Assembly (NCBI GenBank): GCA_012103535.1
Contig: WLWQ01000003.1
Span: 558,001 to 622,000, forward strand
Direction: 5' to 3'
Length of the DNA: 64,000 nucleotides
Source: Pseudomonadales bacterium
GTDB taxonomy: Bacteria > Pseudomonadota > Gammaproteobacteria > Pseudomonadales > Pseudohongiellaceae
In this document: in pieces, positions 35,421 through 43,695 of the stretch
Numbering within the stretch: position 1 is the stretch's first letter
Layout of the letters: each line of letters begins with the position of its first letter
Translations under genes and position numbers: made by a program
The notes under the pieces: generated by a model
What the model saw: the letters and a program-made list of their open reading frames with translations, nothing else
Database searches by the model: none
Told to the model about the DNA's origin: nothing

Positions 35421-35559
35421 ATTAGGTCTCCAGCTGGACATTCTTTCGCTTTCAATAGAGCGCAGCAGTCTACCAACAAATAAGATGGGGCGAAACAATT
35501 GGGAGCTAGGGTAAACAGGCGCTAGGGACTTTTCCCATTGCTGCTTATAATGACAGGCT

Positions 35560-36792
35560 ATGAATTCTAAGAACGAATCCAACTTCGATATTGTCATTGT
35601 AGGTGGTGGCATGGTCGGGGCATCCATGGCCTGTCTGTTGCGGGAATCACCATGCCGAATTGCACTGGTGGATCGTGTGAAATTCAAGCAAGGCGTAGAC
35701 CAAAATAAATTGGACAGAGAGAAGTTCGACCCTCGCGTCAGTGCTTTAACCGCTGTTACCAAAGAAATTTTTTCGGATCTAAATGTTTGGGCAGATATCG
35801 AATCTGCTCGCTGCTGCAACTACGTCGATATGCATGTGTGGGACGCAGATGGAACCGGCAGCATTAGTTTTTCCGCCGCGGAATTGAATCAGCATGAGCT
35901 GGGGACAATTGTTGAAAACTCCGTATTAAGTTCCGCACTCTATAAACAGATCGCAGAGCAGGAAAATCTCAGTTTACTGGCTCCTGTGAGTATTGATTCA
36001 CTGGAAAATGACTCAGACGAGGTAACACTATTAACCGAAGACGGGAATAGAATTTCCTCGCAGCTGGTTATTGCTGCCGATGGTGCTAATTCCAAAATTC
36101 GTGAACTTTGTCAGATTCCTACCCGAGAGTGGGATTACAATCACCAGGCAATAGTAACCACAGTAAGAACTGAATTACCTCATCAACAAACTGCATTGCA
36201 ACGATTTATTGATACCGGCCCATTAGCTTTTCTTCCTCTCGCTGCAGAACCTGACGATCAATCACAAAAATACTGTTCCATTGTCTGGTCCGCAGTTCCT
36301 GAGCGCGCGGAACAATTAATGGCACTAAGCGACAGTGAATTCTGCTCTGAGCTAACTAAATCCATAGAGGGAAGATTAGGGGAAATAGAAAACTGCGATA
36401 AGCGCTACTCTTTTCCACTGCGTCAGCGTCATGCGCTTGACTACGTAAAAGATAGAGTAGTGTTGATAGGTGATGCTGCCCACAGTATTCATCCTCTGGC
36501 AGGTCAAGGTGTTAATCTGGGATTTCTTGATGCTGTGGTATTGGCAAAAGAACTCAAGCACGGCTCCGAGGTTGGCAGGCAGCTGGCTGATCCAACGGTA
36601 CTTAGTCGTTATCAGCGCAAACGTAAAGGGCACAATCTGGGCATGATGTGGCTAATGGAAGGATTCAAGCACTTGTTTGCCGAACAAGCACTTCCGATTC
36701 GCTGGTTGCGCAACCTGGGAATGAGTGGAGTCGACAATGTGTCAGCGATAAAGAATCATTTAGCGCGACGAGCGATGGGGTTGGATTGGTAA
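35560..36792 (+). CDS. ubiI: Ubiquinone biosynthesis FAD hydroxylase, UbiI/VisC type
   Basis: The 410-residue protein is a paralogue of UbiH with FDIVIVGGGMVGASMACLL, a middle ADGANSKIR, and LIGDAAHSIHPLAGQGVNLGF. GDAAH and the GF ending of the last motif fit UbiI, which hydroxylates C5 of the ring; UbiF is less likely but not excluded. In many relatives this gene directly follows ubiH; here a minus-strand pair separates them. Confidence 0.88.
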   Translation: MNSKNESNFDIVIVGGGMVGASMACLLRESPCRIALVDRVKFKQGVDQNKLDREKFDPRVSALTAVTKEIFSDLNVWADIESARCCNYVDMHVWDADGTGSISFSAAELNQHELGTIVENSVLSSALYKQIAEQENLSLLAPVSIDSLENDSDEVTLLTEDGNRISSQLVIAADGANSKIRELCQIPTREWDYNHQAIVTTVRTELPHQQTALQRFIDTGPLAFLPLAAEPDDQSQKYCSIVWSAVPERAEQLMALSDSEFCSELTKSIEGRLGEIENCDKRYSFPLRQRHALDYVKDRVVLIGDAAHSIHPLAGQGVNLGFLDAVVLAKELKHGSEVGRQLADPTVLSRYQRKRKGHNLGMMWLMEGFKHLFAEQALPIRWLRNLGMSGVDNVSAIKNHLARRAMGLDW

Positions 36793-36793
36793 A

Positions 36794-37477
36794 TTAATGG
36801 TGGCTGTCAGCGCGCTGGGTATTGAGTATCGCATTCACCGTCATCTTCAAATGGTTTCCTATAAGCCCTTCCACTTGTGCATGGCTCACCAGCGAGCAGG
36901 TATCTGGCCAATTTTGATAGGCCACAGCCGCTTTAATCGATCCAGATTTCTTAAGTGCAACTATCCCATGTAGCTGCGACCATATAAGTAATGTTGTATT
37001 TACAACGCTTTCTTCTGTACACGGTACTTTGTACTTATCATAAGTATCGAGTACCAACTTGCGGCTTTTCACCAGGGTCCGACAGGAAATTTCTACCATT
37101 TCAGGTGTCGACCACTCCATAGGCAGTATCGAACTGAACAAAAAATGGAATCGTGAAGGGTAAACTTGGGAGAAGTGATAATAAGCCAGACAAACTTCCA
37201 GAAGAGCCTGCTCCGGATCATCTGATTTGCTCGAGCGGCTTTCGAAAAACTTATTGAATTCATCATACAGACGAATCTTAATCGCCAGCATTAATGCATT
37301 TTTGTCGGAGAAATGGTTGTACACAGCTGACGGTGTTACTCCCACTTCTTTAGCGAGTCTGCGCAGGGAGAGCAATTCCACTTCATTCGACTCTATGAGC
37401 TTCATTGCCACATCGATAAGAGCTTCCTTCACATTGCCGTGATGGTATCGATGGGTCTTTCCGTCGTCAGTCAGCAT
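36794..37477 (-). CDS. TetR/AcrR family regulator
   Basis: The 227-residue protein has an N-terminal HTH with LLSLRRLAKEVGVTPSAVYNHFSDKNALMLA, in the usual position (residues 35-65), after the unusual start HRYHHGNVKEALID, which is typical of one TetR branch (WHG-type). It lies last in the minus-strand MMPL/RND operon, 41 bases after the outer-membrane protein, so it probably senses the exported compound and represses the operon. Two palindromes (37513-37529 and 42271-42292) are candidate sites. Confidence 0.9.
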   Translation of the reverse strand: MLTDDGKTHRYHHGNVKEALIDVAMKLIESNEVELLSLRRLAKEVGVTPSAVYNHFSDKNALMLAIKIRLYDEFNKFFESRSSKSDDPEQALLEVCLAYYHFSQVYPSRFHFLFSSILPMEWSTPEMVEISCRTLVKSRKLVLDTYDKYKVPCTEESVVNTTLLIWSQLHGIVALKKSGSIKAAVAYQNWPDTCSLVSHAQVEGLIGNHLKMTVNAILNTQRADSHH

Positions 37478-37518
37478 TTTGGAAGTTCTCGTTTGAGAAA
37501 TCTTATAACGTATTCAAC

Positions 37519-38910
37519 TCAAAGTTGAAAGTTGTATCTGAGCTGTAACTGCAATACATCATTATTTCGGTATTCGTACAAAATTGAATCATCGTCGCTG
37601 GCGTACTCAACCCATAGCAAGCCAAGGTCAAGATTGTCCGAGTAATTGTAATTGACTGAAAGTCGTCCTACCTCACCAGCATCATCAGCCAACTCATTCC
37701 ATACCCCTAATAACTGAAGTCGCTCATTCATCGCTGTCCAATAAGCCCTTAATCCAAAACTCGTTACGTTTTCATCCCAATACATGAACTGGTCATGATC
37801 TCGAGTGCGAATATTGTTTAGTTCCAGGGTTAGCAGTAGATTCCGATATCCGCTGTACTCTATGCCCGCAACACTTAAAACCTGATCTTTTTGATCCCAG
37901 CCAGCAGTTCTCGCAAAGAATGCATCAGCAGATGGCCGGACTGCCTTGTCCTTATGCAATCCTAACTCTCCGAATAACAACCAATCGCCTTCTACCCAGT
38001 TAGCTGCCATGCCTACAGCCCGCATTCGGTTTTGTGTGTAGCGAATTTGAGGATTGACTGATCTAAGTGCAGCCATTTCAGTAACAGTCAGTTCGTTGTC
38101 ATTGAACTCAGCGATCACAAATTGCATGTCGCCTTGAGAATATCGGCTTGAAGCGCGGAAAAACATTTCATGCTCAGTATCGGCATCTACCTCGTCGACC
38201 AGATGCCCTAAACTTCGATCAACGATAAAAGGGTCGAAATCGTCTCCCTCAGGAGAAATATCGTTGGCTCCTGCCGCATAGGTGAGCACACCATCAAACA
38301 CCCAATCCCCTGAAGAGTAAGTTAGCAGCGCAGCAGGTACCTGGTTGCGTAAATCCTCCAGATCTTGCTGGGCTACTCGATACAGTTGTTCAGTATTCAC
38401 CAGGTCAGTTACGCGAAGATATTCGGACATGCCCCAGGCGATAATCTGGTTGCCAACTTTAAAGTACAGGCCGTTGCCATAATCGCGCTCGACATAGAAA
38501 TCTTTAAGTTGAAATCGATTTCTTAATTCCCGGCTTTCAGCACGGGAAAAATCTATGTCATCTTCGATTCTATAAACCTGATCGTGAAAGGTCTGGGCAC
38601 TAAATCGAAAATTCGTACCCTCATTTAGCCGTGCATCGAACTGAGCGAAAAGCGCGGTCTCCACTTTGGTGAAATCATTGTCTTGCCGACTAAAATTGAC
38701 ACCTGGACTTTCGAGTCCTTTCGCGACCTCCTGCGTTACCCAACCGATAAGCGAAAAAGGTTCGTTATTCGAATTGGCATCGACATCGACATCGACAGGA
38801 TTAAAAAAATCATTCTGTTGAGCACTGAGTGAATGCGAAAGAAGTAATACAGATAAGCCCAAGCAAACTACAAACCGCGATAGTTTAGTTAGAAATGAAG
38901 CAACGATCAT
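37519..38910 (-). CDS. Outer-membrane beta-barrel protein (DUF1302-like)
   Basis: The product has 463 residues, a signal peptide ending SLSAQ, and many amphipathic strands; it ends QLRYNFQL, an outer-membrane Phe-Gln-Leu end close to the standard. Blocks such as FRFSAQTFHDQ, GNQIIAWGMSEYLRVTDLVN and RNVPAALLTYS-like strands recall the DUF1302/alginate-export class of barrels often found with MMPL and LolA-like genes. It probably forms the outer-membrane part of the transport system. Follows the lipoprotein carrier gene by 10 bases. Confidence 0.78.
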   Translation of the reverse strand: MIVASFLTKLSRFVVCLGLSVLLLSHSLSAQQNDFFNPVDVDVDANSNNEPFSLIGWVTQEVAKGLESPGVNFSRQDNDFTKVETALFAQFDARLNEGTNFRFSAQTFHDQVYRIEDDIDFSRAESRELRNRFQLKDFYVERDYGNGLYFKVGNQIIAWGMSEYLRVTDLVNTEQLYRVAQQDLEDLRNQVPAALLTYSSGDWVFDGVLTYAAGANDISPEGDDFDPFIVDRSLGHLVDEVDADTEHEMFFRASSRYSQGDMQFVIAEFNDNELTVTEMAALRSVNPQIRYTQNRMRAVGMAANWVEGDWLLFGELGLHKDKAVRPSADAFFARTAGWDQKDQVLSVAGIEYSGYRNLLLTLELNNIRTRDHDQFMYWDENVTSFGLRAYWTAMNERLQLLGVWNELADDAGEVGRLSVNYNYSDNLDLGLLWVEYASDDDSILYEYRNNDVLQLQLRYNFQL

Positions 38911-38920
38911 GGTTGACAGT

Positions 38921-39754
38921 TTAATTCAATCCTCGCTGCATATTCTCAGTCGTAAAAGTGTCTTCGGAGATGTCGACGTTGTATTGAGCGTCAATAACTT
39001 GCAGAACACTGGTATGTTCCCTACGACCATTGCGAGTTGTAACTGCCTGGCGTCTTTGTACAGTCCAAACATTGTCAATTAGAACAACATCTGTTCCGGT
39101 AAAATACTTAATGCGATTGCCCCGTAATTCCCATGCCTGGCCCTGTATTTGCACGAAATTATCTTTTCGAATCCAAACATGAAAACGGGAATAACCGGTA
39201 GAGTCTTCAGCGCGCTCCTTGAATTCAGGTTTGGGGATGGCTTCTATTACCCAACAATCTTGTCCTTCAATAATGTCTGATTGATTGATGAAGCTAAAAT
39301 CGTACCATTCGATTTCGTAACCGTTTATATCCGCATAGGTAAAATCACTGCCTAAGAATGAATCCGAAGTATCATTGTTAGCCAATCGCTTAACTCGTTG
39401 TAATGAAGGAAGGTATAGCCAGGAATCGTCATCCCGATCTACGTCGTCCCAGTCGAAATTTAAATAGGAAGTACCGCGAATATCTGCCGGTGATTCAAAC
39501 TGAACTAAGTACTTTGAATCTTCTCCATCGTCCAATCTATACTGTTTGAGCTCTCGCGTACGTTGTCGGTCGCGCCTATCGATTAGGATCATTGTGTAAT
39601 CAGCAATGCCTGAATCTCCGTCGTAACGCGAATCCATTTGTTCCATGATTTCTTGCGCTGAAAGTTCCTGCGCATTTACTGAAGTTATAGAAGCTGAGAG
39701 TGCAATGAAAATCACACAGCAAGTTTTTGTCATTGAAGGGATAAACCTAGTCAT
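38921..39754 (-). CDS. Outer membrane lipoprotein-sorting protein (LolA-like)
   Basis: The 277-residue product has a signal peptide and then the LolA-like domain: LSAQEIMEQMDSR, IADYTMILIDRRDRQRTREL, a FESPADIRGTSYLNF block, SWLYLPSLQRVKRL, and GSDFTYADING. These are characteristic of PF17131-type proteins, which pair with MMPL transporters and carry a lipid or lipid-like ligand across the periplasm. The order in the operon (transporter, carrier, barrel) supports that. AGAAGAAATAACC precedes the start. Confidence 0.9.
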   Translation of the reverse strand: MTRFIPSMTKTCCVIFIALSASITSVNAQELSAQEIMEQMDSRYDGDSGIADYTMILIDRRDRQRTRELKQYRLDDGEDSKYLVQFESPADIRGTSYLNFDWDDVDRDDDSWLYLPSLQRVKRLANNDTSDSFLGSDFTYADINGYEIEWYDFSFINQSDIIEGQDCWVIEAIPKPEFKERAEDSTGYSRFHVWIRKDNFVQIQGQAWELRGNRIKYFTGTDVVLIDNVWTVQRRQAVTTRNGRREHTSVLQVIDAQYNVDISEDTFTTENMQRGLN

Positions 39755-39765
39755 GGTTATTTCTT

Positions 39766-42108
39766 CTAAACTTTCACTACAGTAGTGTCATCAGCCTCTT
39801 CTGTTCCATCTATCAGATAAAGGATGGCAGGAAGAAAGTACAAATCACCTAACAGTGCTAAGGCCATAATAATGGACCCGAACATGCCTATGTAAATAAT
39901 AACAGTGAACGATGCGAAAGTGAGTACACTGAATCCGAATACTAATACTATCGAACTAAAGACCACAGCACGACCTGATTCATTCATCGCTCGCTGGATC
40001 GCGTATTTGGTGGATGAACCAGAATTCCTGGCGTCGAGATAACGACTCATGACATGAATGGCATCATCGACCGCTATGCCCATGGTCATGGCAAAGACTA
40101 TGATGGCGCCCTGATCGAGTTTTATTCCCAAGAAACCGGCAATGCTTGCTGCCAGCAATATAGGCAGGACACTCGGTATAATCGAGAGGAGACCGTATTT
40201 GACAGAGCGAAACAATACGATAAAAAATACTGTGATTACTGTTAGTGCAACCAGAAAAGAGAGGATCATCCCTTCGGAGGTATACATGTCCTGAACGGTA
40301 TAGAGCACCATGGTGCCAGTCAATAAGGATTGGAGATGACTGAAGTTTGATTCCAGGTAGTCATTTATTTCATCTACTTCTACCTGCATTTCTGAGGCAG
40401 GCATATTCACTACAGGGATCACCAGCCGGGAAAAGCGATTATCAAAATCTTTTATGTCCGATAGATCTTCATTGGCGCCAGAACTGTCATACAACAATAA
40501 AAATTGGGCGGTCATTTCCGCAGTGTCTGGCAGTCGATAGTAACTAGAATCATCGCTATTGAAGGCTTGATTAATTTCTTTTAAATAGTCAGCGAGAGAA
40601 TTAATCGGCCCTAGAGTATCTCGAGCAGACAGCCAATTTTCTATGGTTTCTAGTTCCGCTAGAAAGGATGGATCTTTAATTCCTTCTGCTACTCCCGAAT
40701 CGAGAATGATGTCCAGCGTCATCATGCCCTTAAATTCATCATCGAAATAAAGTATGTCTTGTCGGGTTGGATCGCTTTCCTTAAACAGATCAACATAATT
40801 ATTATCAACTTGCGCATTTGGCAAATTGATCGCAGTGAACGCAATTATTGCGATGCCAATCCCGAGTAATAGGTTGCGCTTAGATAAAGTGAAATCTGGA
40901 ATCTTTGCAGTGAATCTCGAAATAGCACCACCTTGCATAACTGCAGCACTAGATTGAGAGATGCCACTCAAATAACTTAATAGTGCTGGCAGCACCGTTA
41001 AACTGAATATAAACAAGACTATCGGTCCGATCGATCCGAGTAGGGCAAATTCTCTAATCGGCAATATTCGAGTGACAGAAAGAGCAAGAAAACCAGCAGA
41101 AGTTGTAAGCGCCGTAAAAAATGCGGGTTTCCAGATATGTTCAATAGTTTCTTTGGCGGCTACCTCACTGGATTTCCCATTTGAACTAAGCCGAAAAAAC
41201 TCAAGCAAAACATGCACTGTAATGCCAATTCCGATAATGATTAATGTCGTTGGAAGTGCGGCGCTGTCAATAGTAGTTTGAGGAATACCGAGGTAGTACT
41301 GTAGTTCCAAAACAAAAAGCAAACCACTCGCAATTACCAGCCATGGAAATAGCATAGCTGCCAATGAGCGAAAACTTACATATAGAATAAGCATCATCAA
41401 GCCAACCATGATTGGGACTAGAATTGCGATATCTTCTGCTGATTGTTCTTGGTAGCGTTCGTAGACAAGCGGGTAGCCCGAAAGATGCAATTCGAAATCA
41501 TCGGACTCGAAGTTTTCCGATTCAATGTAATCATAGAGATCTTGAACGATTTGGACTTTATGCTCGGATGAGTTTGGTATGTGTTCGATGCGAGCTGCAA
41601 TGCGGGTATGTCTAAAGTCTTCGGTAACGAGAACATCCATAGCCAACGGTTCATTAGCTAAAATTTCCTTCACTCGGGATATTTCGTTGGGACTGTTTGC
41701 GACATCAGCAATGTCTTCAATCAGATAATCTGTTCTTAAATCGTCTCCGTCGGCATAAATATATTGAAACGTTGAAAGCGATCGAAGTTGGGTGACATAT
41801 TGGTGAAATTCTAGAAAGTCAGAGAGGCGAACGAGGGCGTCGAGTGCACTCTCAGTAAATACATCTTCAGCATCGCCAACGGCTTCGATACCAACGACCA
41901 GGTATTCATTATCACCGAACAAATCCAGCAGACGGTCATAATCAATTAAGGCTGGATCGCCAGCTACGAAGTAACGCTCAGTAGAATTGTCGAATGGAAT
42001 GGCACCGCCCGTAAAAACATAAACAGGCAATAAGGCGATAGTTACCGCGATAATGATTGCACGCTTGGCTAGAACAAATCGTGCCCAGGCATTAATAAGA
42101 GTCGTCAA
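39766..42108 (-). CDS. MMPL/RND-family transporter
   Basis: The 780-residue protein begins with TTG at 42108 (AGGTGAG just before). It has 12 predicted helices in two sets with two large periplasmic loops, the MMPL/RND plan. GIGITVHVLLEFF and MGIAVDDAIHVMSRYLDA show the paired proton-relay helix (GxxxDD). RND proteins of this type export lipids or hydrophobic compounds using the proton gradient. First gene of a four-gene operon ending with TetR. Confidence 0.92.
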   Translation of the reverse strand: MTTLINAWARFVLAKRAIIIAVTIALLPVYVFTGGAIPFDNSTERYFVAGDPALIDYDRLLDLFGDNEYLVVGIEAVGDAEDVFTESALDALVRLSDFLEFHQYVTQLRSLSTFQYIYADGDDLRTDYLIEDIADVANSPNEISRVKEILANEPLAMDVLVTEDFRHTRIAARIEHIPNSSEHKVQIVQDLYDYIESENFESDDFELHLSGYPLVYERYQEQSAEDIAILVPIMVGLMMLILYVSFRSLAAMLFPWLVIASGLLFVLELQYYLGIPQTTIDSAALPTTLIIIGIGITVHVLLEFFRLSSNGKSSEVAAKETIEHIWKPAFFTALTTSAGFLALSVTRILPIREFALLGSIGPIVLFIFSLTVLPALLSYLSGISQSSAAVMQGGAISRFTAKIPDFTLSKRNLLLGIGIAIIAFTAINLPNAQVDNNYVDLFKESDPTRQDILYFDDEFKGMMTLDIILDSGVAEGIKDPSFLAELETIENWLSARDTLGPINSLADYLKEINQAFNSDDSSYYRLPDTAEMTAQFLLLYDSSGANEDLSDIKDFDNRFSRLVIPVVNMPASEMQVEVDEINDYLESNFSHLQSLLTGTMVLYTVQDMYTSEGMILSFLVALTVITVFFIVLFRSVKYGLLSIIPSVLPILLAASIAGFLGIKLDQGAIIVFAMTMGIAVDDAIHVMSRYLDARNSGSSTKYAIQRAMNESGRAVVFSSIVLVFGFSVLTFASFTVIIYIGMFGSIIMALALLGDLYFLPAILYLIDGTEEADDTTVVKV

Positions 42109-42443
42109 TCTGACTCACCTTTTAAGGGGGAATCCACAAAGGACTCCCATGGGGGTGCTTTGGCACCCAATTGTTTTTATTTTACTTTGTTTCAGCGACT
42201 ATTTAGCCACATCCTTGAGCTAAAAGATCGGTAGGAATTCACAATGTTCGGGGGTAAGTGTAAACCCGCATATTAACCGCGTAAAGTTAATACTGTTCAT
42301 ATCTATTCCTGCACTCTAAAAGTGCAAAAAGTCCTTATTTTAGAATTTCTTATGAAGATTTCTTAATGTCAGTCGATACAATCTCTTGCGAACTTTGGCC
42401 CCCCTAAATTCGGGCATTTCAGTAGTATGGAGCGGTAATTGGC
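42109..42443. other. Leader/intergenic region of the RND operon
   Basis: The 335 bases hold a palindrome at 42271-42292, a GC hairpin at 42153-42168 (GGGTGC/GCACCC) close to the RND start, and a small hairpin at 42311-42325. A 26-codon minus-strand frame (42318 region) has an AGGA nearby but no other support. I see no RNA gene. Confidence 0.4.
42271..42292. promoter_or_regulatory. Candidate TetR operator palindrome
   Basis: TATTAAC at 42271-42277 and GTTAATA at 42286-42292 form a 7-bp inverted repeat with an 8-base spacer. It lies about 160 bases upstream of the RND gene, whose operon ends in a TetR regulator. Size and symmetry suit a TetR dimer. The link is inferred. Confidence 0.4.
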
Positions 42444-42650
42444 ATGGCTAAGGAGACAAAATTCCCCTTTGATCTGGACCTTAGTACTCTGGATACGGGA
42501 AGCATTACAAATATCCTCAACGATATCGAGCAGCACATGCCGTTAAATGGAAGGCGAAGACGACAGAACTCAACTCCTGCAAGTAAAAGAGTTCTTCGAA
42601 GACGAACTCAAAGCCGCCAAACGCCTACACTAAATCTTAAGCAAGATTGA
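42444..42650 (+). CDS. Small ORF whose coding frame seems to change
   Basis: The 68-codon frame starts MAKETKFPFDLDLSTLDTGS with AAGGAG-like context poor. Its first 35 residues look like a real protein; its last 33 are mostly Arg, Ser and Thr. In the +1 frame an ATG at 42547 opens a much better protein end (MEGEDDRTQLLQVKEFFEDE, ending AAKRLH, TAA at 42631). So the true product may be the first 34 residues joined to the second frame by a frameshift near 42545, or two small ORFs. Function unknown; a phasin-like or leader peptide role is possible. Confidence 0.4.
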   Translation: MAKETKFPFDLDLSTLDTGSITNILNDIEQHMPLNGRRRRQNSTPASKRVLRRRTQSRQTPTLNLKQD

Positions 42651-42776
42651 TCTGCAAAATTCTTTTCGACGAAATCGGTCGATACCCTAGTTCCTCTTAT
42701 CGAAATCAGTGTACTCCCATCTTAGGCATGGTTTATTCTGCTATGCCGTTTTCAAGAATCGATACTCTCAAAAGAA

Positions 42777-42804
42777 TTCACAGAAATTCTGAGGTGTATA
42801 CAAT
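42777..42804 (+). promoter_or_regulatory. Candidate promoter for the methyltransferase-like gene
   Basis: TTCACA at 42777-42782 and TACAAT at 42799-42804 are 16 bases apart, a fair sigma-70 match. The gene starts 31 bases downstream, with AGG before the ATG. Confidence 0.45.
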
Positions 42805-42834
42805 CTCTCAATCTCAAGATAAAAGGTTAGGCTT

Positions 42835-43554
42835 ATGAAATCTGTTTTATCACTATTGGCGCTCTGCCTGGTTTGTGCAAGCGCATCTGCTCAATTAAAT
42901 ACAGCTGCTCTGGAAAGGGCTATGGCAAATCCAGATAGGCCCGCTGCAGATAAAGAAAGAGACGCATCTCGACAAGCCCCTCAAGTACTTGCATTTGCTG
43001 GCTTAGAAGCAGGTATGACCGCGCTGGATATAATCGCTGCAGGAGGATGGTATACCGAAGTTCTTTCCTATGCTGTTGGTGCAAACGGCACAGTAATTAT
43101 GCAAAACAATCCTGGTGGTTCGGTCGACCGCAATCAAGCCGCGATTACCGATCGCTTAGACAGGCTTTCAAATGTTGAACAGCATTTAGGCCCCATTTCT
43201 GGTGTGGCTGCAGGTTCGGTGGATTTTGCTATGACCGGATTAAACTTTCACGATGTGCACAATTCCAATCCACAAGCCGCACAGGGCATGTTGGGCCAGA
43301 TTGCAGGCGCGCTTAGAACAGGTGGCATCTTTCTTGTTATCGATCACGAAGGATCACCGGGTGCCGATAATGTTTCCCTGCATCGAATCGCATACGATGA
43401 AGCAGTGAGCGCTATCGTAAACAGTGGTCACTTTGCTTTAGTTGGCTCCAGCGATGTATTAGACAATACTGCCGATGATCACTCGGTTGGCCCATTCGAT
43501 CCTAGCTTAGGCAGAAATACTGACCGCATTGTTTTGAAGTTTGTAAAAATTTAG
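42835..43554 (+). CDS. Exported methyltransferase-like protein (COG4798 type)
   Basis: The 239-residue product has a signal peptide ending SASA and then a class I SAM methyltransferase core: motif I reads MTALDIIAAGGWYTEVLSYA, and a later IFLVIDHEGSPGADN is motif IV. The HRIAYDEAVSAI and GRNTDRIVLKFVK end is typical of a group of secreted predicted methyltransferases. Activity in the periplasm, where SAM is not thought to occur, is puzzling; these may bind another ligand. Ends 27 bases before a strong terminator, so it is monocistronic. Confidence 0.8.
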   Translation: MKSVLSLLALCLVCASASAQLNTAALERAMANPDRPAADKERDASRQAPQVLAFAGLEAGMTALDIIAAGGWYTEVLSYAVGANGTVIMQNNPGGSVDRNQAAITDRLDRLSNVEQHLGPISGVAAGSVDFAMTGLNFHDVHNSNPQAAQGMLGQIAGALRTGGIFLVIDHEGSPGADNVSLHRIAYDEAVSAIVNSGHFALVGSSDVLDNTADDHSVGPFDPSLGRNTDRIVLKFVKI

Positions 43555-43580
43555 TTTTTCTAAATCGAGAAAACTTAGGA

Positions 43581-43608
43581 AACCCGGCCTTTCAAGGCCG
43601 GGTTTTTT
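43581..43608 (+). terminator. Rho-independent terminator
   Basis: AACCCGGCCT pairs with AGGCCGGGTT across a three-base loop (43581-43603), followed by TTTTTT. It separates the methyltransferase-like gene from the ABC exporter. Confidence 0.95.
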
Positions 43609-43695
43609 ATTGTGTTAGAATCTGCGGTCGCTTTTTAAGCGTAGTAAGTCTTACGTTATAACCCATCAACTCATTGCATTGAAATAAACAAAGTC

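Noticed and set aside
34956..35819. 287-codon form of the MaoC gene
   Set aside because: The first 133 codons are antisense to the ubiI-type gene; the ATG at 35420 has a good ribosome site and the right length.
42153..42168. GGGTGC/GCACCC hairpin as a terminator
   Set aside because: It lies in the leader of the RND gene and the T-rich tail points to the strand where no gene ends.
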